The notes under the pieces: generated by a model
What the model was told of the DNA's origin: nothing
What the model saw: only the letters and a program-made list of their open reading frames with translations
Databases searched by the model: none
Source of the DNA: Channallabes apus
Lineage: Eukaryota > Chordata > Actinopteri > Siluriformes > Clariidae
Direction: 5' to 3'
Assembly: GCA_030522415.1 (NCBI GenBank)
Contig: CM060113.1
Location: 13,212,065-13,276,064, forward strand
DNA: 64,000 nt
Part shown: one piece after another, positions 36,101-46,119 of the stretch
Layout of the letters: each line of letters starts with the position of its first letter
Position numbering within the stretch: the stretch's first letter is position 1
Translations under genes and position numbers: made by a program

Positions 36101-39100
36101 CTGAACTGGTTCGTGTTGTGTTTCATGGTTAACTAGCTTCTAACACAAGGTTGAATCCCAAATCCCTCTCTAACCGCTACTTGGCGTGTGGAACAAAGGA
36201 TTGTACAGTATACCTTACATAGCGCACTAGCTTTACATTTTATGCTATTTTGCGATTCGACAGTTAGTTAGCTATTAATTAGAAAGCTTGAAATGTCAGT
36301 ATTTGTTAACGTAACGATACCTGCACATAATTTTATGAAGCGTAAAGCACAGCATATTCCAGAGCATCATCTCATTTGCAACAGAAAGCACTGAATGTGT
36401 TCACGGTAACGCTAGCAAATGCCACCAAATAATCCAAGGTAATCTTGAGGTAATCTTTGGCTCTGAAATGCACCTCAGATGTAATTGTCAACCAAATATA
36501 CCTACTGTAATAGCCTAACTTCCATTAGAGGTAATTCTGCTGTTGTGACTGACATCATGGTAGTCTTGTGTCTGTGAATGATCAATAGACTGCAGGATGT
36601 GTGTTGTTGGAGTGTTACTAGCTCACACCTAGCTTGGTGTCTCAGTCTGCTGGTGGTTTGTTCACAGAAACTGCAGGAGCAGAATCAGAGGGCTGAGCGT
36701 CTGAAGGACCGGCTGCGCTGGGAGCAGCAGGAGTTGCGTATGCGTCTGCAGCAGCTACAGGGCAGCACAGAGAGGATGCGCAACGACAGCCTGGGCTCAG
36801 CAGTGTCCTCTGAAAGATCCGATTCAGACCGAGGTAATAGTCCAGTTGTGATGTGAAGTCTGTAATAGGGCTGAGATGAATTAAGTGCATTACAGTGACA
36901 TACATTCTTATTTTAAATCCTTGTCTCCGATGCAAAAAAAAAGGTATTTCAAATGACTTTAACATTAAAAAAAAAAACTAAGGCACGCATTAAAATCAAT
37001 TTTAATATAATTTTATCGCTCCCTTCCATTTTGCAGCCCGCAATCGAACATTCCATCAAATCAATACACAGCTAACTGTTTGCGTCTCCTTCCGCTTTGT
37101 GGGTGACGTAAGCGCTGCTTCTTCGTCGGTGTCAACAAAGTACCGCGTTAAAGTACTTGGATTACTTTTTTTGATGTAACGAGAAATCTAACGCGTTCGG
37201 TCCGCCATTTAAGTACTCAGTTATTTTTTGCACAAATATAATCCGTCAGCCAGACAGCAGTCATTCCCAATCCATTAGGATTGTGTGTGTGTGTGAGAAA
37301 GTCATCCTACACGCCCCCGATAACCCACCCCCTCTGTTATTCCTGCTGTTATACCCCTATCTCACTATGCGGTTTGACTATATGAGGACCAACACGCGGA
37401 AACATAATCACAGCACCAAAACTCGCGGTGAACCATGATGAACCGTATTTACGGCCACCACGCAAACCCACGTAGGTGTTATTAGTAGTTAACAGATTAT
37501 GGGCCAAACTTAGCTGAGTGATGATGGTGGAATAATTATAAAGGTCTTGACTAAAACAACATGCATGAGGAATCAGAAAGGAGTTTTCATTTTCTGCAAT
37601 GGAAAAGTACTCGAACAAGTTACTTTTATCAGAAAGTAACGCTGTAATGTAACTGATTACTTTTCAAAGACAGTAATTTTGTAATGTAATTATTTAAAAA
37701 GTAACATCCCCCAACACTGGAATCGTTTCAGCCCTAGTCTGTAATCTCTCTTTATCGTTATAAACCTGTTTTAAATGATATTGAGTTAAGTAGTGTAATG
37801 GTTAGTTGCCACCATGATATCAGATATTCTCGTCACGTCTAATGCCACTACATACTAGACAGGCTATGTCTAATCTAACAGTATTGTCAATATTGTTACT
37901 TTGTGCAACTTTTTTTTATGGGCAATGAAAATGTAATAGGAGGTGTTAAGAGTAGATATTTTAAATAATGGGTTTTATTGCTTAACCCATATTTATCAGA
38001 AATGGGGGGGGGGCTAATAAGATAGATGGCTTAGGCAAAACATATAATGGCAGCAGTGGTGAACCTTGAAGTTGTTTATATAAGATAATATAAAATAAAT
38101 CTTTATTAATCCTGAGGGAAATTGTAGTTCTGCAGCAACTAAAATATACACAAGGGCTTAAAATGTATTATTTTTAATATTTGCAATAGAGATGAACCAG
38201 TCGATCAGCCGGTGACTCAAAGTGGTTGGTTTTCAGCTTGACCAATCAGCCTCATATACGTAGATATAAACGAGTCTGTACCAAGCACAGAAGTACAGTG
38301 GCGCATTTTATGGCACCATTACATTATAAAAAAAATTGTGCCTCCAATTGGCCTTTTTCTCCAAACTCTGTGATCAAATTAGTCTCACAGCCACTCATTA
38401 TACACGCTTATACCAGTTTCAAAGCCTCACATATCCGGATGTTCACAGACACTCAACCTGCGCTCAATGTCGAGTTGAGATTTGAGAGATTTGAGGAGGT
38501 TAAACGTCTCCTTCTTTATAATTCTACACTCTGAACTATGTAAAGTGTTTTATCCCATGTAGTAGGAGTGAATCATTGTTTAGAAATAATAATTATGGCA
38601 GATGACAGATACATGTTGCTGAGTAAAATGTAGCTTTTTGCTTAACGTAATGTTAAGTAAAATGTTAAACTCTTGTATTTGTAGTTGTTTTGTGTTTAAA
38701 TGCTGTGCTTGGTTTTTAAGTGAGAACTAATGCTAGGAGAAATTTGCTACATTTTATTAGTCATTAACTTTTTTTTTTTTTTTTTGTAAAAGATTTTTTT
38801 TTATTATTTTTTTTTCAGGAAAAAATTAAATATAGAATCAGGATATTTACAAAATCATGATCTTTATAGAATCACAGTTTGGGAGTCGTGATAATATGGT
38901 ATCGGGTGGTATATACACTTTTACAGGGTGGTAGTATGTCTTGAGAAGTTTTTTATTTTGTGTAATTATTGCGCATAAGTTTCACTGTTTTAATTTTTAT
39001 TTCTGTTTTTACTGACTGTGACTAAGTGGTAATTACATATAAACGTAACTGTCCATACTGTTAATGAACAACATATGTGTTTATTGTTGTTATGGTGAAT

Positions 39101-39264
39101 CAGAAATTTGTAATTTATAAAAATGTTCTATCTGTTTTCTCGTTGCAGAGGATGTGGAGATTGATGTTGAAAGCATGGTGTGGACTTTGGACTCTGATGG
39201 CCTGGGTTTAACGCACACCGACGCAGATCATAGTTATTCCACTTCTGATCGGGCGTGGTTATGA
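31845..39264 (+). CDS. mxd3: MXD3, MAX dimerization protein 3 (MAD family bHLH-zip repressor)
   Basis: MXD3 pairs with MAX on E-boxes and recruits SIN3-HDAC to oppose MYC. Six coding exons: 31845-31914, 32634-32733, 35040-35069, 35168-35282, 36668-36833 and 39149-39264. They give 198 codons plus TGA, against 206 in human. The SIN3-interaction domain is at about residues 7-22 ([18 protein letters not shown]). The bHLH is at about 57-107 ([20 protein letters not shown], then [16 protein letters not shown]), with a leucine zipper to about 136. The acidic tail has [11 protein letters not shown] and ends [11 protein letters not shown]. That ending, with VPL in the loop region and [10 protein letters not shown], favours MXD3 over MXD1, MXD4 or MXI1. 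A (CT)n tract forms the polypyrimidine tract of exon 3. Introns carry Tc1 and hAT remnants. prelid1 is the next gene, as in human 5q35. Confidence 0.94.
32982..33295 (+). mobile_element. V-SINE copy in mxd3 intron 2 with internal (TG)n
   Basis: Head GCAGCACAATGGTGTAGTGG, core ATGGAGTTTGCATATGTTCG and tail CCTGGGATAGGCTCCAGGCC followed by an ATGAATGA-like end. A (TG)16-type run interrupts it near 33160-33191. Confidence 0.8.
33160..33191. repeat. (TG)n microsatellite
   Basis: An uninterrupted TG run within the V-SINE of mxd3 intron 2. Confidence 0.9.
35560..35790 (+). mobile_element. Tc1-family remnant in mxd3 intron 4
   Basis: GGGATTTTCACACAACAGTC, TAGAGTTTACACAGAATTGT and GAAAATGGCTAGATTGGTTC are blocks of a widespread fish Tc1 family whose fragments recur near 52330-52440 and 55330-55530. 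Confidence 0.6.
36130..36250 (+). repeat. dispersed repeat shared with 63470-63600
   Basis: CTTCTAACACAAGGTTGAAT, CCAAATCCCTCTCTAACC and the following bases to TTTATGCTATTT match 63478-63602. It lies in mxd3 intron 4; no class assigned. Confidence 0.6.
36866..37736. mobile_element. hAT-type element with 8-bp target-site duplication in mxd3 intron 5
   Basis: Left end TAGGGCTGAGATGAATTAAG and right end GGAATCGTTTCAGCCCTA are inverted. GTCTGTAA is duplicated at 36858-36865 and 37737-37744. Inside is part of a second family ending GTAACATCCCCCAACACTGG. No transposase frame. Confidence 0.85.
38186..38500 (+). mobile_element. possible hAT fragment in mxd3 intron 5
   Basis: Begins TAGAGATGAACCAGTCGATC followed by AGCCGGTGACTCAAAGTGG, like the ends of a non-autonomous hAT family. 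The other end was not found. Confidence 0.35.
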
Positions 39265-40564
39265 CGACAGTATAACCGCTATTATAATTTGCTGAAACAT
39301 TCCAAAAACTGTATCACAAGGTCGAAGGGAAAAAAAAGAAAAGGAAAAAAAAAGGAGGGGCCTCAAACCAAAAATATGACGGCTTGCCACAGAAACACAC
39401 TGCTGCCATTTTATAACCATCAGACTCAGGCTGTTTGCAAGCATGACTGGATTTTTGGTAATATATATGATATTTTTATGACGTGGTGCTCTTGATACAC
39501 AGTGATTACTGGAGGTCTGACAGTGTGGTCATGTATTTTGTTCTTACTGTCCTTGTCATTCTTCTTGAAGCTAATTGGCTCTGTGTCAGGGTCATTTTGC
39601 AGTATATACTCGCTTGCACTTAGACCTTTCACTTATTTAACAAATGTCGCGCTCTAATTTTGAAATGTTGCACAAAGCAGCCGCATCAGCACTTAACTTC
39701 ATATCATTTACACTTTTGTTGTTCACGTTTGTCCTTCGATTGCTTTTCACGTCAATCACAGATCATGTCCATATCAGTGTTTTTAAAAGCGTTTGTCTTT
39801 TGAAAGATCCAAAATCATGGATGTGCATTCAACAGTCTGTTCACTTGTTTTAGTAAACCATCCAGTTAAATTCAAATTTGAATAATAATAATGATAACAC
39901 TTTTGGAAATTAACATAAACAACTTCACAGATAGCAGGATGTGAAGTTAATGGAGGACTTCACCCGATAATGGCATTATAATTAAACTTAGTATCGATCA
40001 GCTGGCATGATCTCATTTGCCTTAAAGGCGGCTTCCTTCACTTACCAGTGGCATGCTTAAGTCACATATTTCGTACTGAATTGTACGTGTTCAAGGAAAG
40101 TGGTTCATGCCTTACAAACCTGAACAAGATACTTGTTTCCTGCACTAGTAGTTCTTAGGTATCCAAATTTTAGGTGCCATTTAGATCGATTTCCCTAAAA
40201 TGATTTCAGAAACACAGTGTATTTTTAGATAAAAAATGTAGATTAATAGTAAGAATTTCCCCTTTAAAATGTAGTTACTTGGTGTCACCTGAAAGGTGTC
40301 TCTATACTTAGGACTCTTGTAATATGTGTATGAAATATCAGCAGTCCTGCTGAACCAGGCATTTATGCAATTAATTAATTAATTAATGTTCAGTTATTCA
40401 GTGTAAATATACACAGCTAAATAGTACACTGTATATGTGATTGTGAACACCAAAAGCCTTATGAATTTTTTGTATGCCTTTGGAACTCCATCACTTTTTG
40501 GTATTTATCTGCCCTCTGTGTACTCGTATGTAGCATTTTCTTACCAATGTAAACCTTTTGTACA

Positions 40565-40570
40565 AATAAA
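40565..40570 (+). terminator. candidate polyadenylation signal of mxd3
   Basis: AATAAA lies 1.3 kb after the mxd3 stop, before T-rich sequence. It would give a roughly 1.3-kb 3' UTR (39265 to about 40590) in which I recognise no repeat. Confidence 0.45.
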
Positions 40571-40759
40571 TATTTTATGTATTTAACTTGACTCCTAGTC
40601 CAAGTTCACTTTCAGGTTTTTTTTTATTTATTTATTTATTTAAGTTAAGTCCTTTTTGTAGTCGTCTGGGAATTTAAGTTCCGAACCCGACTGGTAAAGA
40701 TATTCTGCTCTGAGTCTATAGGCTGTGACATCACTCATAATCTACTGTTTATCATATCT

Positions 40760-40975
40760 AGGGTCAGACAGGAGACTTTGGGTACAAGGTGGGGTACACC
40801 CCGAACAGCTTGCCAATCCATCACAGGGTGGGCACACATACACACACCTGGAAACTCGGAGGAATCCCACCAAGCATGGGGAAAACATGTACACAGACCC
40901 GAATTGAACCCTTGACCTTGAAGGCACGAGGCCACAGTGCTAACCACTAAGCCACCGTGCTGCCACGCACTATTC
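40760..40975 (-). mobile_element. V-SINE copy downstream of mxd3
   Basis: Minus-strand copy with the tail part near 40785 (GGTGGGGTACACCCCGAACA) and head CTAACCACTAAGCCACCGTG. The central core is partly deleted. Confidence 0.7.
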
Positions 40976-41974
40976 ACGGACACGTTTTGTACAGTAAATA
41001 TGCTCAACTATTAATGCTGGTGTCTATTTTACTAATAAAGGGTTCTATTCCATGTTGGATATTACTGTTACTCAGAAAAAAATAAATAAATAAATAGCAA
41101 GATTTGAATTTCTGAATGTCTGTTTTAATGAATTGTCCAACCCTACGTGACCGTATCTTTATTTCCTTTGCCTTAAACAATACTCCAGAACATTCAAACT
41201 CCTGAACCCGGAGATTTTCCTCTGACCTCTCTTATCAACTAGGCGTCTCCACGCACAGAACTGTGGCTAACCCGGAATTTATCTGCAACATTCAATGTAA
41301 ACTCTAAATATCGTTGCCTGTGAAAATTCCATGAGATCAGCGGATTATGAAATACTCAAACCAGTTCAACTGGTACCAACGTTTCTGTCACGAGATCTCA
41401 TGAACTTGACATCATGCAGTGGATAATCTGGATCCAAAATGGTGTGCAAGTGCACTTTATGGTGTGTTTTGTTGTAGTCTAATTTACTTACAGTATGTGT
41501 AGCCTCATGTAGATGTGTTGTTTTATATACTGAGGCACCTCGGTCCTGGGGAACATTATTTCGATTCACTGTATCCTGTACCAGGTCTATATGGTTGTAT
41601 CATAAAAAAAAAACACTTAACAGGGAAAGTCACAGAGATCAAAGTCCCGCCATTTTTGTTTGATGTTAATGTTAAACTGAAGCTCTTGACTGTTATTCAT
41701 ATCATGGACTGGTTAGATAACTTTATAAATGAGCAGACGTTCCAATCAAAGTGGATGGTGAGTGTAGGAGCGAATTATACACAATGCTTTGCTTGTTTGG
41801 CATTGCACATTTACAGTACTGCATTCATTCAGCTTTAGAAAATGCTTTATTTTAATCAGGGTCATAGTGGTGCCTGGGTACTAAAAATACGCAGAATTGG
41901 AATTAAAATTTAAATAGTGCACTCCCTAGACCATGGAAATGATCTGACACAGCGTAGTCTTGTAAAATAGTTTT

Positions 41975-44020
41975 TACGAGAGTGAGTCAAAAATATATCT
42001 ACATTTCGGGTTATATTAAAATTTCTGTTGGTCTTATCACGCTTTCCGTTCAAGGCTACTCTCTCCCCGGTCTCTACTGTGCGGGTGTGAACATGTTACA
42101 TCAGTTCATTCGAGAAAAGAATGGATGCACCATATATTGTCTGAGGGTACTCAGGGAAGAGTATAAACAGAAGTATTTGGATATCTGCAAACAAAATTTG
42201 GACTGATACTTGAAAGGCACTTGAAGGTTTCTTAAAGACAATCATTACTGATGATAAGTCATGGATTCTTCACTAAGAGCCTGGGAGTAAACAGCAGAGT
42301 ACAGAACGGAAACATACTCAATCAAAAAAATTCAATAGTCAACCATCAGTTGGAAAATTCATCAATGTTTACAGTTTTCTGGGATTTTCAAGGGCCAGTA
42401 TTGAAACATTTTCAGAAAAAAGGTTTAACAATCAACAGTGCTCGTTACAGTGAGATGCTCATTGAAGAGCTGAAGCCTAAACCTCGGATTAAACACAGAG
42501 GACTGCTATTCAAGAGCGTTGTGACCTTGCATGATCTTCCGCACACTTCTGCTCACATTGTCAAATACTCACACTCTGCAAAATCTTTCTTTTCCAGTGT
42601 TTAAGCATTCTCCCTACAGTCCTGATATTTGTCCCTAATGGTTAATTAAAATAAATTCTACAGCCAGAGTGCAAATAAATAGTAATTAAAAAAAATAGCT
42701 AAGAGAAAGAGCTTTATTTACGCTGTTAGTATTTGATAAGTTAAATTTAACATATCGTTCACTCTTGTCTTGGAGTTTTACTACAGTATTTTTAAACAAT
42801 CATCCTAACTCTATCCTTCATTCATTCATTCATTCATTTTCTATACCGCTTAATCCTGTGTTCAGGGTCGCGGGGGACCTGGAGCCTATCCCAGGAGACT
42901 TCGGGCACTAGGCGGGGTACACCCTGGACAGGGTGCCAATCCATCGCAGGGCACACACACATACACACACCCAATCACACACTATGGTCAATTTAGGAAC
43001 GCCAATTAGCCTAACCTGCATATCTTTGGACTGTGGGAGGAAACCGGAGTACCCGGAGGAAACCCACCAAGCACGGGGGTACTCCATGCAAACTCCATGC
43101 ACACAGAGACGGGAATCGAGCCTGGCCGGGGAATCGAACCCAGACCCTGGAGGTGCAAGGCGACAGTGCTAACCACTACACCACCGCGCCGCACTAACTC
43201 TATATACTTCTATATTCTGACCTGCATAAGTTCTGTTTCTTCCCCCGGTTGCATAGATAAAATCGTGTTTTTCAGATTAAAAGTCACCCTTTTTCTCCAT
43301 ACACAGCTCTAAGCATTTTGGTCAGACTAACTGAAGCTGGTGATGATTGCTAGCATCCTTACAGCTTTTTCCAGTTCATTATGTAAGAAATGCAAGCTGT
43401 TTGCACATCTGCTGTACAGTTGCTTCTGTGATTTTCTGGAATCTTGCATGAGTTGAGATGATCAACTTGGTGTTTGTAAACTTTTGACCCACTGGAATTA
43501 TGATGTCAAATAAAACTGAAAAACATCGGTCTTTATTTGATGACTTTAAAATTCTTGACATGAATAAAGTAAATGCTTCAGCTGAAAGCAATGTATGGTA
43601 ACATGAAACTTGCTGTGAAGAACTTATGAAGACTGAATATATGAATGGTGTTCAAGGCAAACCAGGACGTATGAAATTTCTTGTAAAAGCCATGTGTACA
43701 TGAATGCCAATCCCAGTCAAAGTGGCTTAAAGCCCACTGTAGCCAGTTTCGTGAACCGTCAGAGGAATGGCTGATCCTTGAAAATTGATGCATAACTTTT
43801 CACAAATCTCTTGGATGAGATGCATCTCCATGTGAGAACTGTACAATCATTCATTCAGGAACAAGCCATTTGCACACGTTTGGGCCATTAAAGGAGTTCC
43901 TGAGAGACCAGCGTATCAGGCAGGAAGCAACCCTCCTTCTCTAGATGGTATCCTAAGTACTAGAAACCAAGAAACTCTGGGATAAGTATATTAGTGTAGC
44001 AGACAGGGGATGTGTTCTGT
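41975..44020 (+). mobile_element. mariner-type transposase remnant, split by later insertions
   Basis: 42230-42610 translates to pieces such as TVFWDFQGPVLKHFQKKGLT, NSARYSEMLIEELKP and VVTLHDLPHTSAH, the mariner catalytic region with frame damage. 43870-43960 continues with FGPLKEFLRDQRIRQ. A V-SINE (42815-43193) sits between them and a hAT element begins 12 bases after the end. Confidence 0.65.
42815..43193 (-). mobile_element. full-length young V-SINE with 10-bp target-site duplication
   Basis: About 379 bp. CTAACTCTAT flanks both sides (42805-42814 and 43194-43203). The tail is (ATGA)n on the minus strand and the head reads to the CACTACACCACCGCGCCGCA end. Very similar to the 60701-61077 copy. 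Confidence 0.9.
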
Positions 44021-44152
44021 ACAATCAAAAGTAGAGATGTTCCGATACCATTTTTTCCCTCCCGATACCGATTCCGATACTTGGGCTCAGGGTATCGGCC
44101 GATACCGAGTACTCATCCGATACCTGGGTGTGTATCTGTACAGTGTGTGTGT

Positions 44153-44165
44153 AAAAAAAGAAATT

Positions 44166-44201
<36 letters not shown>

Positions 44202-44210
44202 TCTTTTTTT
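44153..44210. repeat. (TA)n inverted-repeat hairpin
   Basis: AAAAAAAGAAATTTTT and AAAATTTCTTTTTTT are inverted around a (TA)n run, inside the hAT element. Confidence 0.75.
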
Positions 44211-44229
44211 AAGTAAAATGCTACTAGCC

Positions 44230-44700
44230 CTGTGTAACGGGTTCGACCCTAAGTGCACAGGCGACACCATGAAACACGGACACGAGGTGAGGTCTTACAG
44301 GAAAAAGGGTAATTTATTTAGAAAAATGGATAAGAAAAGGGTTAAAGGCTCTCTGCGGCCTTTTCCACTTCGGCGGCAGGGATGCGAAGGCGGGCTCTAC
44401 GTGGAAGTGAAGGTGCCGCGGGAGCTTGCGCTCCTCTCGCGGAGATCAAAGGCGCCCCCCTTTTTTAAGTCTCTGGGGCGCATCACATCGCCCCGCTCTT
44501 GTGCCACTGTCTCTCATAAAATCCACCGCGTCGCAAAGTCCAGCTTCCCAACAGTCAGACCCCGAGCTACACTCCCCGCTGTGTTTTATAGCGCCGGGAT
44601 CATTAGCGGCGATAGCTCATGGGCCATTGCCTGATTCTGCGGCCCTGCTGCTTCACATACCTAAAGGGAGGGGAGACCGCCTAACTAGTGAGCGAGGTGC
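44230..44700 (-). mobile_element. GC-rich insert inside the hAT element, possibly a solo LTR
   Basis: Base composition is clearly richer in G+C than its surroundings. On the minus strand it has a TATA-like CTATAAAAC (about 44583-44592), an AATAAA about 280 bases further on (near 44310), and an end reading CGAACCCGTTACA. That order suits an LTR. No target duplication was found and the family is unknown. Open frames here (up to 138 codons) look accidental. Confidence 0.4.
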
Positions 44701-46119
44701 GATATCAATTTGGGCGCACGCAGTGACACTCTGTAAGTAAGCTAAGCTAGCAAAGCTAGCGAGCATAAATAAGTTGGTATCGGAAAATGGTATCGGATCG
44801 CTATGTGGACTCAAATACTCGCCGATTCCGATGCCAGATTTTTTTTGTGGTATCGGTAGCATTTCCGATACCAGTATCGGAACAACCCTAATCAAAATTC
44901 CCCCTCATGTTACAGGGTCTATGTTTTTGAATAACGACACTTTAATAGAACAGCAGCAAAGATAACAAACGGGGGGAAAATTGTGTCCTGTTCATAATGA
45001 GGTAGAACACTGATAATAATGGTAAATTTTGTCATTCTAATTAAAGAATACCTGATGTGTCTGAAATGAGAGATTCAACTGATATATGAACTGTTAATCA
45101 ATGGCCAATATATTTGATAGATTTTTTTTATTGACAGTACACACTGAATTTAAGAGTTTTACTGGTTCATTATTAACAGTTTTTTAACTTAATATTTCAA
45201 GATTTGTTTTCCAGTAAATATAATTTTAAACACTAAAGATTCAAGCATATACAGACACTGCCTTTCGCTGCAATCCTATCTCATGTTGTTCATTTGCGCA
45301 GCACACACAGGCAGTGACTGCTTTGTAATCTGGACCCCATCAACCCTCATATCACTTCAATTTGAAGCAATGAAATCATATACAGCAAAACAAAGTGTTT
45401 AACACTGCTGAACCGTGACTGACATGATATTAACAAAGCATCACAAAAAAGGGATGGGAATTTACAAAGATTTTAAAATACACAGTAAAAAAGTAAGGGG
45501 GGGAAACAGAGATAAATAAAAGAAACATGGAGGCTATGTTCAGTCAGTAGGAACTTCTTAAAATTTTTTAAATATAGGCCAAGTAGTCAGGAGTACCCCC
45601 TCATTGTCCAGAGTAGTTCAAGGTAGGTGATTCAATAATCTAAATAATCTGAAACATCTTTCAGTCGTTGAAGATTTTACAGATAACAGTTACATATGAG
45701 AATTTGTTCAAGCAGAGCACACGGATCACCAGGCAATGTCCTGTCACATATTCAGCACAAACTAAAAAAAATAACGAATGCTGTATGCGCGCTCTCTCTC
45801 TCATATTATATAAAATATCACAGCCTACAATCTTTCACAGTTCGTTTTGCATGTCTGGAAAGCTGTACAAAAGCAATTGTGGCTTGAATTTGTTTGGACA
45901 AAATGCCGATTTCACGTCTCCTGCTTAAACACAGTAACCTAAATATAGGATGTTTGAACATAGCCATGTTATCTGAACTACAAGGGCCACAAAATGATGA
46001 TGCATCCAGTCAACTAAAGTCACATTTTCTTTAGTGAGAAAATTTTGAAGGACTTCGGTGAGGGAACAGGTGAAATCAGATGCAGGCTTAAAGATGGTGA
46101 CCCCATCAAAGTCTCTCCA

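Larger units (their letters stand above)
44032..44890. mobile_element. non-autonomous hAT element carrying GC-rich internal sequence
   Basis: Inverted ends TAGAGATGTTCCGATACCA and CAGTATCGGAACAACCCTA. ATCAAAAG (44024-44031) and ATCAAAAT (44891-44898) form the target-site duplication, 7 of 8 bases alike. The subterminal parts are rich in CCGATACC-type repeats; the middle is of different origin. Confidence 0.85.

Noticed and set aside
44218..44740. 138- and 104-codon plus-strand frames in GC-rich DNA
   Set aside because: They lie inside the hAT element. GC-rich composition makes long accidental frames likely and neither resembles a known protein.
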